From: an uncultured bacterium | GTDB lineage: Bacteria > Bacillota > Clostridia > Oscillospirales > Oscillospiraceae | Direction: 5' to 3' | Length of the DNA stretch: 56,678 nucleotides | Assembly: GCA_947364395.1 (NCBI GenBank) | Contig: CANASS010000009.1 | Location: 1 to 56,678, forward strand | Shown here: positions 7,728 through 16,560 of the stretch, piece after piece | Layout: each line of letters opens with the position of its first letter | Numbering within the stretch: the first letter of the stretch is position 1 | Notes under the pieces: model-generated | Database searches by the model: none | What the model saw: the letters and a program-made list of their open reading frames with translations, nothing else | Told to the model about the DNA's origin: nothing | Program-made: the position numbers and the translations under genes

Positions 7728-9902
7728 ATGAAAAAGCGTATTCTATCTCTGGTGCTGGCTCCCATTCTGCTGTTTTCCATGGTGGTTCCCGGAAGCGCGG
7801 CCGAGAACGGCGACAGCGCGGCCCGTCTGGCCGCCGTCACCGCAAAGGTGAAGGACGCCCTCGCGCTGGACACCGCCCAGTACAAGGACTTCAACGGCCA
7901 GCTCACCGAGGGGGAGCTGACGCCCACCTGGCGGCTGAGCTGGAGCGGTGAGGACGGCTCTCTCGAGATCACCGCCGCCGAGTCGGGCAAGATCCTGAGC
8001 TATTACCGCCATGACGCGGACGAGGACCGGGACGATACGTCCTTGGCCCTGCCCAAGAGCGACCCGGCCAAGGCGAAGACGGCGGCCAACGCCTTTTTGA
8101 AGCAGGTGCTGGACTCCACGGAGACGGCCCGCCTGGACCCCGCCGACAAGACCGCCGCGCTGCGGCAGACCCGGTACTATTTCCGGGGCTCCGTGCTGCT
8201 CAACGGCTGCCCCTCCCCCCTGCGCTTCTCCCTGACGGTGCGCTCCTCGGACTACGCCGTCACCCAGTTCCACCGGGACAGCGTGGAGGAGGGCTTTATC
8301 GGCGGCATCCCCACCGCCAGCTTCCAGATGAAGCAGAGCGCGGCGGAGCCCCTGCTCCAGGGCACCCTGTCCCTGCGGCTGGAGTATGTGCTGGACGAGG
8401 GCAAGGACACCGCCGTCCTCCGCTACCTGCCCAACCAGATTCACAGCTTCTATGTGGACGATACCACCGGCAAGCTGGTGGACCTGACCCAGCTTTATGA
8501 GGACCTGGACCAGCGAAGCAATTCCAGCGCGGATAAGGAGTTTAGCGAAACTGGTCCCTCTGAGGATGCCGGCGGCAGCGGCCTGACCCAGGCGGAACAG
8601 CTGGGGGCCGACAAGCTGAAGGGCACCCTGAGCAAAGAGGCGTTGGACCAGAAGGCCCGGGCCGTCTCCCAGCTGGGCCTGGACAGCTACACCCTAGCCT
8701 CCGCCTCCTACCAGGAGGAGCAGGTCAACGGCGCTTCCATGATCGTGGCCCGGCTGAGCTACGCCAAGCGGGTGGAGCAGGAGACCCAGCGCCGCTGGGT
8801 GACCCTGGACGCCAAGACCGGAGCGCTGATCGCAGTCTCCAGCTCCGGGCATTGGAGCGACGGCGCGGTCAAGAAGGTGGATGAGGACACCGCCCGCAAG
8901 ACGGCGGAGGCATTCCTGGAGGCCCAGCAGAAGGAGCGCTTCGCCCAGTGCGAGTCCTACACCGATTTCTCCGCCTTCCAGCGGGAGAACGGCCGCTATG
9001 GGACCTGGAGCTTCCAGTACGCCCGGAAGGAAAAGGGCTACTTCTTTGCCAACGACCAGCTGTCGGTGGGCGTCGATGTCACCGACGGGTCAGTCTCCGC
9101 CTACTCCCAGTCCTGGACCGAGCAGGTGAAGTTTGACTCCGACGGCGGGATCATCTCCGAGGAGGAGGCGGTCAGCGCCTACTTCAAGACCTTCCAAATC
9201 ACCAAGGGTTATGTGGCGGTCCCCCAGAAGCTGGATCTCTCCGACCCGGACTACGCCCCCCTGGGCGAGATGGGCTACACCGCCCTGAACGCCCTGAAGC
9301 TGGGCTGGCAGCTCACCGCATCGGAGACAAACGTCACCGGCATCGACGCAAAAACCGGCAAGCCGGTCACCTGGACCGCAGAGGAGAGCGGTTCCCTGCA
9401 ATACAGCGATTTGGCGGGGTCCCAGGCCGAAAATGCCGCCAAGACGCTGGCCAAATACGGCATTGGCTACGCCGGGGGGGAGTTCCGCCCCGACAAGGAG
9501 CTGACCCAGCTGGATCTGGTGGCCCTGCTGGCCAGCAGCCAGGGTGTTCTGATCGACCCCGACAACCTGTCCGACGGCGACGCCGACCGGGCGTACCGCG
9601 CGGCCTACAGCATGGGGGCGCTTCAGCGGGGCCAGCGCAAGGACAGTCAGGCCCTGTCCCGGATGGACCTCATCAAGGTGCTACTGGACGCGGGAGGCTT
9701 CGGCCCCGCGGCTCAGCTCCAGGGCATCTACCGGACCGATTTCTCCGACCAGAAGGACATTCCCAAGAACATGCTGGGGTACGCTGCCCTGGCCCAGGCC
9801 ATGAAGGTGGCCCAGCCTGATGGCAAGGACTGCCTGAATCCCGGCCAGTCCGCCACCAGGGGAGACGCCGCCGTGATGCTGCTGGCCTTTATGCAGCGGT
9901 AA
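7728..9902 (+). CDS. secreted YcdB/YcdC-domain protein with C-terminal SLH region
   Basis: 724 aa. It opens with a signal peptide (MKKRILSLVLAPILLFSMVV, cleaved near GSA-A). It has two YcdB/YcdC-type (PepSY-related) units, roughly residues 25-260 and 300-570, marked by dsTGKLVDLTQLYED and DAKTGALIAVSSSGHW. From about residue 575 there is an SLH-like region (AKYGIGYAGGEFRPDKELTQ, later NPGQSATRGDAAVMLLAFM). This suggests an exported, wall-bound protein of unknown function, often sporulation- or envelope-linked in Firmicutes. The start follows AGGGGAAG. A strong terminator follows the gene. It is separate from the phase switch and reads in the opposite direction. Confidence 0.82.
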   Translation: MKKRILSLVLAPILLFSMVVPGSAAENGDSAARLAAVTAKVKDALALDTAQYKDFNGQLTEGELTPTWRLSWSGEDGSLEITAAESGKILSYYRHDADEDRDDTSLALPKSDPAKAKTAANAFLKQVLDSTETARLDPADKTAALRQTRYYFRGSVLLNGCPSPLRFSLTVRSSDYAVTQFHRDSVEEGFIGGIPTASFQMKQSAAEPLLQGTLSLRLEYVLDEGKDTAVLRYLPNQIHSFYVDDTTGKLVDLTQLYEDLDQRSNSSADKEFSETGPSEDAGGSGLTQAEQLGADKLKGTLSKEALDQKARAVSQLGLDSYTLASASYQEEQVNGASMIVARLSYAKRVEQETQRRWVTLDAKTGALIAVSSSGHWSDGAVKKVDEDTARKTAEAFLEAQQKERFAQCESYTDFSAFQRENGRYGTWSFQYARKEKGYFFANDQLSVGVDVTDGSVSAYSQSWTEQVKFDSDGGIISEEEAVSAYFKTFQITKGYVAVPQKLDLSDPDYAPLGEMGYTALNALKLGWQLTASETNVTGIDAKTGKPVTWTAEESGSLQYSDLAGSQAENAAKTLAKYGIGYAGGEFRPDKELTQLDLVALLASSQGVLIDPDNLSDGDADRAYRAAYSMGALQRGQRKDSQALSRMDLIKVLLDAGGFGPAAQLQGIYRTDFSDQKDIPKNMLGYAALAQAMKVAQPDGKDCLNPGQSATRGDAAVMLLAFMQR

Positions 9903-9999
9903 CGGGCCCGCGAGCGGCTTTCACGTCAGACCAGCGGCGTTGACCCGCCGGAACGGTCCTGCCCGAAGGCAGCGCCATTCCCCTTTCAAAGCATTTAGA

Positions 10000-10041
10000 A
10001 AAGGAGCTCTTTCCCGCCCCAACGCGGGAAAGAGCTCCTTT
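10000..10041. terminator. bidirectional intrinsic terminator
   Basis: 15-bp perfect arms GGAGCTCTTTCCCGC (10003-10017) and complement (10024-10038), flanked by A and T runs. It ends the YcdB/SLH gene. Confidence 0.9.
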
Positions 10042-10101
10042 CCAGTTTCACCTGCGTGGCCCGGCGGATTCCCGGACGCGCATCCCGGCACAATCCCCGT
10101 A

Positions 10102-10131
10102 TTGACGTGGTCGGGGGACACATGGTATGAT
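10102..10131 (+). promoter_or_regulatory. promoter of the hybrid histidine kinase
   Basis: TTGACG (10102-10107), an 18-nt spacer and TATGAT (10126-10131). Transcription should start near 10138, leaving a leader of about 48 nt. Confidence 0.7.
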
Positions 10132-10185
10132 ATAAGAAATAATTGCTGCTTTAGTGGCGAAGCGGTCAAGATGGAGGACAGGTTT

Positions 10186-12780
10186 ATGGAGTATGGGAAA
10201 GGGTTTTCGGAACGGGTTGGCGGCCATGAGCAGCACAGCGGCATGCGGAGCGTTCAGAATCTGGAGGCCATCATCAACGAGGGCCTCCGGGTGGCCCTGC
10301 TGGAGGCAACCCCGGACCAGTCGCTGGAGGTGCTGTTGAAGTACCTGGGCAAGGCGCTGAACGGGGAGCGGACCTATATATTTGAGCGGAACGCCTCCAA
10401 CTGTGACGACAACACCTATGAGTGGGTGGCCGACGGGGTGCAGCCGGAGAAGGATAATCTTCAGGATGTTCCCCCGGAGGTGTGCGCCAGCTGGTACCGC
10501 AACTTCAGCGTGGGCAAACACATCGTCATTGAGAACCTGGAGGACATCCGGGAGAGCGACCCCCTTCAGTACGAGAACTTAAAGCGGCAGAGCATCCATT
10601 CCCTGGTGGTGGTCCCCCTCTACGACGGCAAGCAGATGATTGGTTTTTACGGTGTGGACAATCCCCCCGTGAAGTCCATGGAATACGCGTCCAATATGCT
10701 CCAGACCGCGGCGTATTTTATCGTGTCCTCCCTGAAGCGCCGGAATCTGGTCCGGGAGCTCCAAAAGCGGAGCTATAACGTCCTCCACGCCCTCAGCGTG
10801 GACTACCTGGGCATCTATCTGGTGAACTTCGGCACAGGCGAGTACGAGGTCTATCGGAACAGCGAGCAGATGAGCATGGACTGGGCCGCCGATTTCCAGG
10901 ACGGTTATCAGACGGCCATGGAGCGGTACATCACCCGGTACGTGGTTCCCCGGGACCAGGACCGGCTGCGCACCGTGACGAAAAGGGACTATGTGCTGGC
11001 CCAGCTTCAGACCAATAAAAAATTCTATGTCCGCTATCAGGTGAAGAACAGTTCCTATGGGCTGAAGCACATGGAGATTCATTTTTCCGCCACCGGAAAG
11101 ACGGAGGAGCAGCACTGTGCGATTTTTGCCCTGCGAGATGTCAACGCCGTGGTGGAGCAGGAAGAGAAAAATAAGCTGGAAGCCAGGCAGAGCCTGGAGG
11201 ACATTCTGGAGGGAGCCAGAACCGGCATTTGGACCATTGAGCTGGAGGAGGGCTGCCAGCCCAGGATGTACACCGACCGAACCATGCGCATCCTCCTGGG
11301 CGTGCCGGACGACATCGGGCCGGAGGAGTGCTACCGGCGCTGGTTTGAGAACATTGAGCCGGACTATGTGGAGATGGTCCAGGACTCGGTGCGGGAAATG
11401 CTGGAGACCGGCCGTTCCGAGGTGATCTACCCCTGGAAACACCCCAAGCTGGGGAAGATATACGTCCGCTGCGGCGGCGTGCCGGACAAGACGTTCCAAA
11501 AGCCGGGGGCCTGCCTGAACGGATACCACCAGGACATCACGGAGATCATGGTGACCAAGAAGAAGCAGGACCAGGCCATCATGGAGCTGCTGGAGAAGGT
11601 GCGGCGGGCAAATTCGGCCAAAAGTGAATTCCTCTCCCATATGTCTCACGACCTGCGCACGCCCATCAACGGGATTTTGGGTATGCTGTCCATCCTGGAG
11701 CAGAGCGAAGGGGATCTGGAGCGTCAGAGGGACTGCCGGAAGAAAATCAGGGTGTCTACAAAGCACCTGCTGTCCCTGGTGAACGACGTTTTGCAGGTCA
11801 GCAAGCTGGAGAGCGGACGGCCCACGGTGGTGGAAGAGCCCTTCGACCTCCACGATATCTTGGAAAACTGCGTGACCATCCTGTCCTCCCTTGCGGAGGA
11901 GACGGGAATCCGGCTGGTGCTGGAGGAGGTTGACCTGGAGCACAGCAAGCTGATCGGCAACCCGCTGCATCTGGAACAGATCCTGATGAACGTCATAGAC
12001 AACGCCCTGCGGTATAACCGGCCCAAGGGCTCCGTTTTTGTCCAGGCCAAGGAGATCTCCTGCCGGGGCAGAATCGCAAGCTTTCGGTTTGTCATTGAGG
12101 ATACAGGAATCGGCATTGGCGACGACTTTAAAAAGCACATCTTTGAGCCCTTCACCCAGGAGCATCAGGGCGCGAGGACCAATTACAACGGCGTCGGGCT
12201 GGGCATGTCCATCGTGAAAAAGCTGGTGGACCAGATGAAGGGCGCCATTGAGATAGACAGCCAGCTGGGCAAGGGGAGCGTGGTGCAGATCACCCTGCCC
12301 ATCCGGGTGGATGTGACGTGGAGCACCCGGCCTGTGGACAAGGAGCGGAACGTGCAGGGCAATGTGGCCGGTATGCGCGTCCTGCTGGCGGAGGACAACG
12401 AGATCAACTGTGAGATCATGGAGTTCATGCTTGGGGAGGCCGGCGCCGAGGTGGTAACCGCCAACGATGGAAAGCGCGCCGTGGACGCTTTCGCGGCCTC
12501 CGCCCCGGGGACCTTTGACTGCGTGCTCATGGACCTGATGATGCCGGTTATGAGCGGATACGAGGCCACCCGTGTGATCCGGGGCCTGGACCGGCCGGAC
12601 GCGGGGACCGTCCCTATCATCGCGCTGTCCGCCAACGCCTTCGACGAGGACGTGGCCATGGCAAAGGACGCCGGAATGAACGCCCACCTGCCCAAGCCGG
12701 TGGACATCAAGAAAATGTTTAAGGTCATGAGCCGGCTGAAGCCCAGGCAGGCGCAGCAAACACAGCGCGTCTCAGAGTAA
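10186..12780 (+). CDS. hybrid sensor histidine kinase / response regulator
   Basis: 864 aa from ATG 10186, chosen because GGAGG sits 8 nt upstream and the promoter lies just before it. The order is: a GAF-like domain (about 30-185, ending VVVPLYDGKQMIGFYGVDNP); two weaker PAS-like stretches to about 460; HisKA with SHMSHDLRTPINGILGM (phospho-His); a HATPase with NVIDNALRYN, DTGIGIG and GVGLGMSIVKKLV; and a C-terminal receiver with VLLAEDNEINCEIM, phospho-Asp in CVLMDLMMPVMSGYEA, and conserved Thr/Ser-Lys. No transmembrane segment is evident, so it is a cytosolic sensor. There is no output domain and no HPt, so it must pass phosphate to another protein. The signal is unknown. Confidence 0.88.
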   Translation: MEYGKGFSERVGGHEQHSGMRSVQNLEAIINEGLRVALLEATPDQSLEVLLKYLGKALNGERTYIFERNASNCDDNTYEWVADGVQPEKDNLQDVPPEVCASWYRNFSVGKHIVIENLEDIRESDPLQYENLKRQSIHSLVVVPLYDGKQMIGFYGVDNPPVKSMEYASNMLQTAAYFIVSSLKRRNLVRELQKRSYNVLHALSVDYLGIYLVNFGTGEYEVYRNSEQMSMDWAADFQDGYQTAMERYITRYVVPRDQDRLRTVTKRDYVLAQLQTNKKFYVRYQVKNSSYGLKHMEIHFSATGKTEEQHCAIFALRDVNAVVEQEEKNKLEARQSLEDILEGARTGIWTIELEEGCQPRMYTDRTMRILLGVPDDIGPEECYRRWFENIEPDYVEMVQDSVREMLETGRSEVIYPWKHPKLGKIYVRCGGVPDKTFQKPGACLNGYHQDITEIMVTKKKQDQAIMELLEKVRRANSAKSEFLSHMSHDLRTPINGILGMLSILEQSEGDLERQRDCRKKIRVSTKHLLSLVNDVLQVSKLESGRPTVVEEPFDLHDILENCVTILSSLAEETGIRLVLEEVDLEHSKLIGNPLHLEQILMNVIDNALRYNRPKGSVFVQAKEISCRGRIASFRFVIEDTGIGIGDDFKKHIFEPFTQEHQGARTNYNGVGLGMSIVKKLVDQMKGAIEIDSQLGKGSVVQITLPIRVDVTWSTRPVDKERNVQGNVAGMRVLLAEDNEINCEIMEFMLGEAGAEVVTANDGKRAVDAFAASAPGTFDCVLMDLMMPVMSGYEATRVIRGLDRPDAGTVPIIALSANAFDEDVAMAKDAGMNAHLPKPVDIKKMFKVMSRLKPRQAQQTQRVSE

Positions 12781-12931
12781 TGCGGTAAGATACTGATGCT
12801 GCATCCTTTTGGTCAAGGTCCGGGGCAGGATACGGGCTTGGTTGAACGGCGCGAAGAGCGGTTCGGCGCGGGGTTGCTGTTCCTGTCCGCCGCTTGGGTG
12901 TGTTAACAATTTTCAAACGAGCCTTAGAACG

Positions 12932-12966
12932 AAAAAAGCCGACGGCAAGCTTCCGTCGGCTTTTTT
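12932..12966. terminator. bidirectional terminator between kinase and rplA
   Basis: GCCGACGG (12938-12945) and CCGTCGGC (12953-12960) flanked by A6 and T6. It serves the minus-strand ribosomal operon and closes it after rplA, so rplJ and rplL are not in this operon here. Confidence 0.9.
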
Positions 12967-13043
12967 CGTATGTTCCATCTATCGCGCCTGGATTGGGCCC
13001 GTCACGGAGTCCATCCGCTTTTGCGGGCCTATCCCCGCTCTTC

Positions 13044-13739
13044 TTACGCGAACTTACCAGTGTTCAGCTTCACGCCGGGGCCCATGGTGGAGGCGGCGAC
13101 GCAGCTCTTCACGTACTGGCCCTTGGCGGCGGCGGGCTTGGCCTTCACGATGGCGCCCATGAGGGCCATCAGGTTGTCGCCCAGCTTCTCGGGGCCGAAG
13201 GACACCTTGCCGATGGGACAGTGGATGATGTTGGTCTTATCCAGACGGTACTCCACCTTACCGGCCTTGATCTCATTGACGGCCTGGGTCACGTTGGGGG
13301 TGACGGTGCCCGCCTTGGGGGAGGGCATCAGGCCCTTGGGGCCCAGGATCTTACCCAGGCGGCCCACAACGCCCATCATGTCGGGGGTAGCGACCACAAC
13401 GTCGAAGTCGAACCAGTTCTCCTTCTGGATCTTCTCCACCATGTCCATATCGCCCACGAAGTCAGCGCCGGCGGCCCGGGCCTCGTCGGCCTTTTCGGCC
13501 TTGGCGAACACCAGCACCCGGGCGGTCTTGCCGGTGCCGTGGGGGAGGACGATGGCGCCGCGGACCTGCTGGTCGGCGTGGCGGGAGTCCACGCCCAGCT
13601 TCACGTGCAGCTCCACGGTCTCGTCGAACTTGGCGGTGGCGGTCTTGATGACCAGCTCCATGGCCTCGTTCACGTCATACTGGGCGGCGCGGTCGATGAG
13701 CTTGGCGCTGTCCACATACTTCTTGCCTTTCTTAGCCAT
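13044..13739 (-). CDS. rplA: 50S ribosomal protein L1
   Basis: 231 aa, usual length. It starts MAKKGKKYVDSAKLIDR. The conserved signature is intact: LGKILGPKGLMPSPKAGTVT in domain II, with domain I (VELHVKLGVDSRHADQQVRG) before it. It binds 23S rRNA at the L1 stalk and is the family's translational repressor of the rplK-rplA mRNA. GGAGG lies upstream of the ATG. It is the last gene of the rpmG-secE-nusG-rplK-rplA unit. Confidence 0.98.
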   Translation of the reverse strand: MAKKGKKYVDSAKLIDRAAQYDVNEAMELVIKTATAKFDETVELHVKLGVDSRHADQQVRGAIVLPHGTGKTARVLVFAKAEKADEARAAGADFVGDMDMVEKIQKENWFDFDVVVATPDMMGVVGRLGKILGPKGLMPSPKAGTVTPNVTQAVNEIKAGKVEYRLDKTNIIHCPIGKVSFGPEKLGDNLMALMGAIVKAKPAAAKGQYVKSCVAASTMGPGVKLNTGKFA

Positions 13740-13757
13740 TGTAATTCCTCCTTTCCC

Positions 13758-14183
13758 TTACTCTTCCACCAGCACGCCCATGGAGCGGGCGGTACCGGCG
13801 ATCATGCTCATGGCGGCCTCCAGGCTGGCGGCGTTCAAATCGGGCATCTTGGTCTCGGCGATCTTCTGGCAGTCGGCCTTGGACAGGGTGGCCACCTTGG
13901 TCTTGTTGGGCACGCCGGAGCCAGACTCAATGTTGCAGGCCTTCTTGATGAGCACGGCGGCGGGGGGGGTCTTGGTGACGAAAGAGAAGGAGCGGTCGGC
14001 GTACACGGTGATGACCACGGGGATAATCAGGCCCATGTCCTTCTTGGTGCGCTCGTTGAACTCCTTGGTGAAGGCGGCGATGTTCACGCCGTGCTGGCCC
14101 AGGGCGGGGCCCACAGGGGGGGCCGGAGTTGCCTGGCCGGCGGGGATCTGCAGTTTTACATATCCAGTAATTTTCTGTGCCAT
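13758..14183 (-). CDS. rplK: 50S ribosomal protein L11
   Basis: 141 aa starting MAQKITGYVKLQIPAGQATP. The N-terminal GPALGQHGVNIAAFTKEFN and the C-terminal rRNA-binding domain ending VEE are typical. It forms the GTPase-associated centre with 23S rRNA. The ATG at 14183 is chosen over an upstream in-frame GTG that overlaps the AGGAGG site. The 14184-14274 spacer has a stem-loop (GAGGTCC and GGACCTC) that could be the L1 repressor site, but that is a guess. Confidence 0.97.
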   Translation of the reverse strand: MAQKITGYVKLQIPAGQATPAPPVGPALGQHGVNIAAFTKEFNERTKKDMGLIIPVVITVYADRSFSFVTKTPPAAVLIKKACNIESGSGVPNKTKVATLSKADCQKIAETKMPDLNAASLEAAMSMIAGTARSMGVLVEE

Positions 14184-14274
14184 TTGAAACAGCACCTCCT
14201 ACATAAAATGTGGTGGTGACGAGGTCCGCTTCCAGGACCTCTCCCACTGACGGGTCTCGCCCGTCTCTTGTTTT

Positions 14275-14793
14275 TTAGATGGTCTCCACCTGGTCCAGCT
14301 CCAATTCCACGGGGGTCTCCCGGCCGAACATGGACACCACAACCTTGACCTTGCCCCGGTCGGTGTCCAGCTCCTCCACCGTGCCGATGAAGGAGGCCAG
14401 CGCGCCGTCGGTGATCTTCACACTGTCGCCCACGGCGTAGCCCACCACCACCTCGCGCTTCTCCACGCCCAGGGCGGCGATCTCCTCCTCGGTGAGGGGG
14501 ATGGCCTTGTTGGCCGCCCCCACGAAGCCGGTGACGCCCCGGATGTTGCGCACCAGGTGCCAGGTTTCGTCGGTCATGACCATCTTCACCAGCACGTAGC
14601 CGGGGAATACCTTGCGCTCCACGGTCTTGGGGCCGTTGTCGGTGATTTCGGTGACCGTCTCCAGGGGGATGGTCACCTCGGCGATGAGGTCGTGCATGTT
14701 GCGGTTTTCCACAGCCTGCTCAATGGACACGGCCACCGTGTTCTCGTAGCCGGAGTAGGTGTGGGCCACATACCATTTCAGTTCCACAGCCAT
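14275..14793 (-). CDS. nusG: transcription termination/antitermination factor NusG
   Basis: 172 aa from ATG 14793, MAVELKWYVAHTYSGYENTV. The NGN domain contains VFPGYVLVKMVMTDETWHLVRN and GVTGFVG. The C-terminal KOW domain has GDSVKITDGALASFIGTVEE. NusG binds RNA polymerase and couples it to ribosomes or Rho. It sits between secE and rplK, the near-universal bacterial order. Confidence 0.97.
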   Translation of the reverse strand: MAVELKWYVAHTYSGYENTVAVSIEQAVENRNMHDLIAEVTIPLETVTEITDNGPKTVERKVFPGYVLVKMVMTDETWHLVRNIRGVTGFVGAANKAIPLTEEEIAALGVEKREVVVGYAVGDSVKITDGALASFIGTVEELDTDRGKVKVVVSMFGRETPVELELDQVETI

Positions 14794-14801
14794 AGCCCGC
14801 C

Positions 14802-15089
14802 TTAACCAAAGAGCTGGAGCAGGGCGTCGATCACAGCGCGGGCCAGGAAGTCGAATACCCAGATGAACACGCCCACAATGATGACGCACAGGATCACGGT
14901 GCCCACGTTCTTGACCACGTCCTTGGTGGTGGGCCAGGTGACCTTCTTCAGCTCACCCTTCAGGTCCTTCAGCCAGCGCAGGACGCGGTTGGGCTTTTTC
15001 TCCTTCTTCTTCTCCTTGGGAGCCTTGGCCTTTTTGTCGGAGCTTACGGACTCCTGCGGCGCGTTGTCCCGCTTTTCCTGTTCAGACAT
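14802..15089 (-). CDS. secE: preprotein translocase subunit SecE
   Basis: 95 aa. A Lys-rich cytosolic N-terminus is followed by the family signature LKDLKGELKKVTWPTTKDV and one transmembrane helix (NVGTVILCVIIVGVFIWVFD). It is the essential small subunit of SecYEG. The N-terminal extension of about 35 charged residues is usual in Clostridia. Confidence 0.95.
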   Translation of the reverse strand: MSEQEKRDNAPQESVSSDKKAKAPKEKKKEKKPNRVLRWLKDLKGELKKVTWPTTKDVVKNVGTVILCVIIVGVFIWVFDFLARAVIDALLQLFG

Positions 15090-15125
15090 TAGCTTTAACC
15101 CTTCTTTCCTTGTGAGCGGCGCTCA

Positions 15126-15290
15126 TTACTTGGTTTCGGTGTGCAGAGTGTGCTTTCTGCAGAAGGGGCAGTACTTGTTGAGCTCCAGGCGCTCGGTGGT
15201 GTTGCGCTTGTTCTTCTTGGTGTTGTAGTTGCGCTGTTTGCACTCGGAGCAGCGCAGGACGATCTTCACACGGTTACCGGCTTTCGCCAT
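15126..15290 (-). CDS. rpmG: 50S ribosomal protein L33, zinc-binding form
   Basis: 54 aa, MAKAGNRVKIVLRCSECKQR onward. Two CxxC pairs (CSEC, CPFC) mark the zinc-binding (C+) paralog. AGGAGG lies 9 nt before the ATG. It is the first gene of the operon and is preceded by a roughly 210-nt structured leader. Confidence 0.95.
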   Translation of the reverse strand: MAKAGNRVKIVLRCSECKQRNYNTKKNKRNTTERLELNKYCPFCRKHTLHTETK

Positions 15291-15323
15291 TCTCGGCACC
15301 TCCTTTTGAATTTGGCGTCCGGC

Positions 15324-15408
15324 AAAAAAGCGCCGGAAGCCTTTGCCGGCTCCGGCGCTGGAAATGGGCGGAATATGCCCATTGCGAACGCTTGCGGGGG
15401 GCCGGCGC
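15324..15408 (-). promoter_or_regulatory. attenuator-like leader of the rpmG-secE-nusG operon
   Basis: Between the promoter and rpmG, the minus strand holds an intrinsic terminator, AGCGCCGGAGCC pairing with GGCTTCCGGCGCT and then T6 (15324-15359). An identical GCGCCGG lies further upstream (complement of 15402-15408) and can compete for the same CCGGCGC strand (complement of 15330-15336). That is the layout of a terminator/antiterminator switch. Which protein or RNA controls it is unknown. Confidence 0.65.
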
Positions 15409-15501
15409 ATTGCCTCCCTGTGGTCCTCGGGGGAGCCAGGGTTTTTGGGCGTACCCCGTAAAAATACGCACAAAAAGAAAGCCCTGCTCACAGGTGCTGA
15501 T

Positions 15502-15530
15502 AGCATATCACACTGAAAGGGGCTTGTCAA
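15502..15530 (-). promoter_or_regulatory. promoter of the ribosomal/secE/nusG operon
   Basis: TTGACA (15525-15530), a 17-nt spacer and TATGCT (15502-15507) on the minus strand. The transcript start is near 15495. Confidence 0.85.
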
Positions 15531-15587
15531 GCGCTGTTTTATCATTTATAATGAGCTTCAACGAACGCACAGCGGGGAGGACTTGGA

Positions 15588-16091
15588 GTGGATGTTATAA
15601 TTGAGAAGGCCCGGCCGGAGGACGCTGGGGATCTTATTGCCTTTCTAAACACGATTGGGGCTGAAACAGATAATCTGACCTATGGCGGAGAGGGACTCCC
15701 CATCTCTCAGGAAAAAGAGGCGGAAATTATACGGGAGAAAAACGAATCCCCCCGAAATGCGCTGTTTGTAGCAAAAAAGGGCGGGAAAATAATAGGCAAC
15801 GCCAGCATTGAGGCGTTTTCCCGCCGTATGGCCCACCGGGCCGAGCTTGGGATCGCGGTGGTCAGGGCCGAGTGGGGGCAGGGTACCGGCGGCAGGCTTC
15901 TGGAAAGGGTAATCGAGCACGCAAAAGCTCAGAAAATCGAGATCATCGAGCTGGAAGTGCGCGGCGACAATGAGAGAGCGATCCGCTTGTATCAAAAATA
16001 CGGCTTCGTAAAAATCGGCGCTTATCCAAAGTTTTTTAAGATGGAAGATAACACATACGCGGACTTTGATTTGATGAACCTGTATCTGTGA
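15588..16091 (+). CDS. GNAT-family N-acetyltransferase
   Basis: 167 aa from a GTG start with GGGGAGG 7 nt upstream. A nearby ATG is out of frame. The acetyl-CoA site appears as VVRAEWGQGTGGRLLERVIEHA, and RAIRLYQKYGFVKIGAYPKF is the usual C-terminal GNAT motif. Substrate unknown; similar proteins acetylate small amines or protein N-termini. The stop overlaps the region ahead of ruvX, so the two genes are probably co-transcribed. Confidence 0.85.
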   Translation: MDVIIEKARPEDAGDLIAFLNTIGAETDNLTYGGEGLPISQEKEAEIIREKNESPRNALFVAKKGGKIIGNASIEAFSRRMAHRAELGIAVVRAEWGQGTGGRLLERVIEHAKAQKIEIIELEVRGDNERAIRLYQKYGFVKIGAYPKFFKMEDNTYADFDLMNLYL

Positions 16092-16105
16092 AAGGGGGCG
16101 CGGCG

Positions 16106-16528
16106 ATGCGCGTGATGGCCATTGACTACGGCGACGCCCGCACGGGAATTGCGGTGTCCGACGCCTCCGGGCTGCTGGCGGGGCATACCGCGGTGATCCA
16201 GGGCCGGGACCCGGACCGGGTGGCGGAGGAAATCGCCAAAATCGCGGTGGAACGCCGGGCGGAGGAGCTGGTGATGGGCTTCCCCCGGAACATGGACGGC
16301 ACCGAGGGCCCCCGGGCGGACCTGTACCGCGCCTTTGCCGCCCTGGTGGAGGAGAAATCCGGGATGCCGGTCCGGCTGTGGGACGAGCGGCGCACCACCA
16401 TTGAGGCCCACCAGATTCTCCACGCCTCGGGGAAGAAGATGAAAGCCCACAAGAAAAACGTGGACGCGGTGGCGGCCAGCCTTATTTTAGAGGGATATCT
16501 GACCTGGCTGGCCCGCCGCAGAGACTGA
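16106..16528 (+). CDS. ruvX: Holliday junction resolvase-like RuvX (YqgF)
   Basis: 140 aa from ATG 16106 (AGGGGG upstream). RNase H-fold motifs: MAIDYGDARTGIAVSD (catalytic Asp), the VMGFPRNMDGTEG strand, WDERRTTIEA, and the late acidic site KKNVDAVAASLILEGYL. The family acts in 16S/pre-rRNA processing or junction resolution. Length is normal. A strong terminator follows. Confidence 0.93.
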   Translation: MRVMAIDYGDARTGIAVSDASGLLAGHTAVIQGRDPDRVAEEIAKIAVERRAEELVMGFPRNMDGTEGPRADLYRAFAALVEEKSGMPVRLWDERRTTIEAHQILHASGKKMKAHKKNVDAVAASLILEGYLTWLARRRD

Positions 16529-16558
16529 CGAAACGCCCCGCGGAAGCGGGGCGTTTCG
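16529..16558. terminator. bidirectional terminator
   Basis: 13-bp perfect arms CGAAACGCCCCGC and complement around a GGAA loop, between convergent ruvX and the O-antigen ligase-like gene. Confidence 0.8.
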
Positions 16559-16560
16559 CG

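Noticed and set aside
10579..12759. 726-codon minus-strand frame opposite the hybrid kinase
   Set aside because: Low-complexity His/Gly/Val/Leu-rich shadow of a clear kinase gene.
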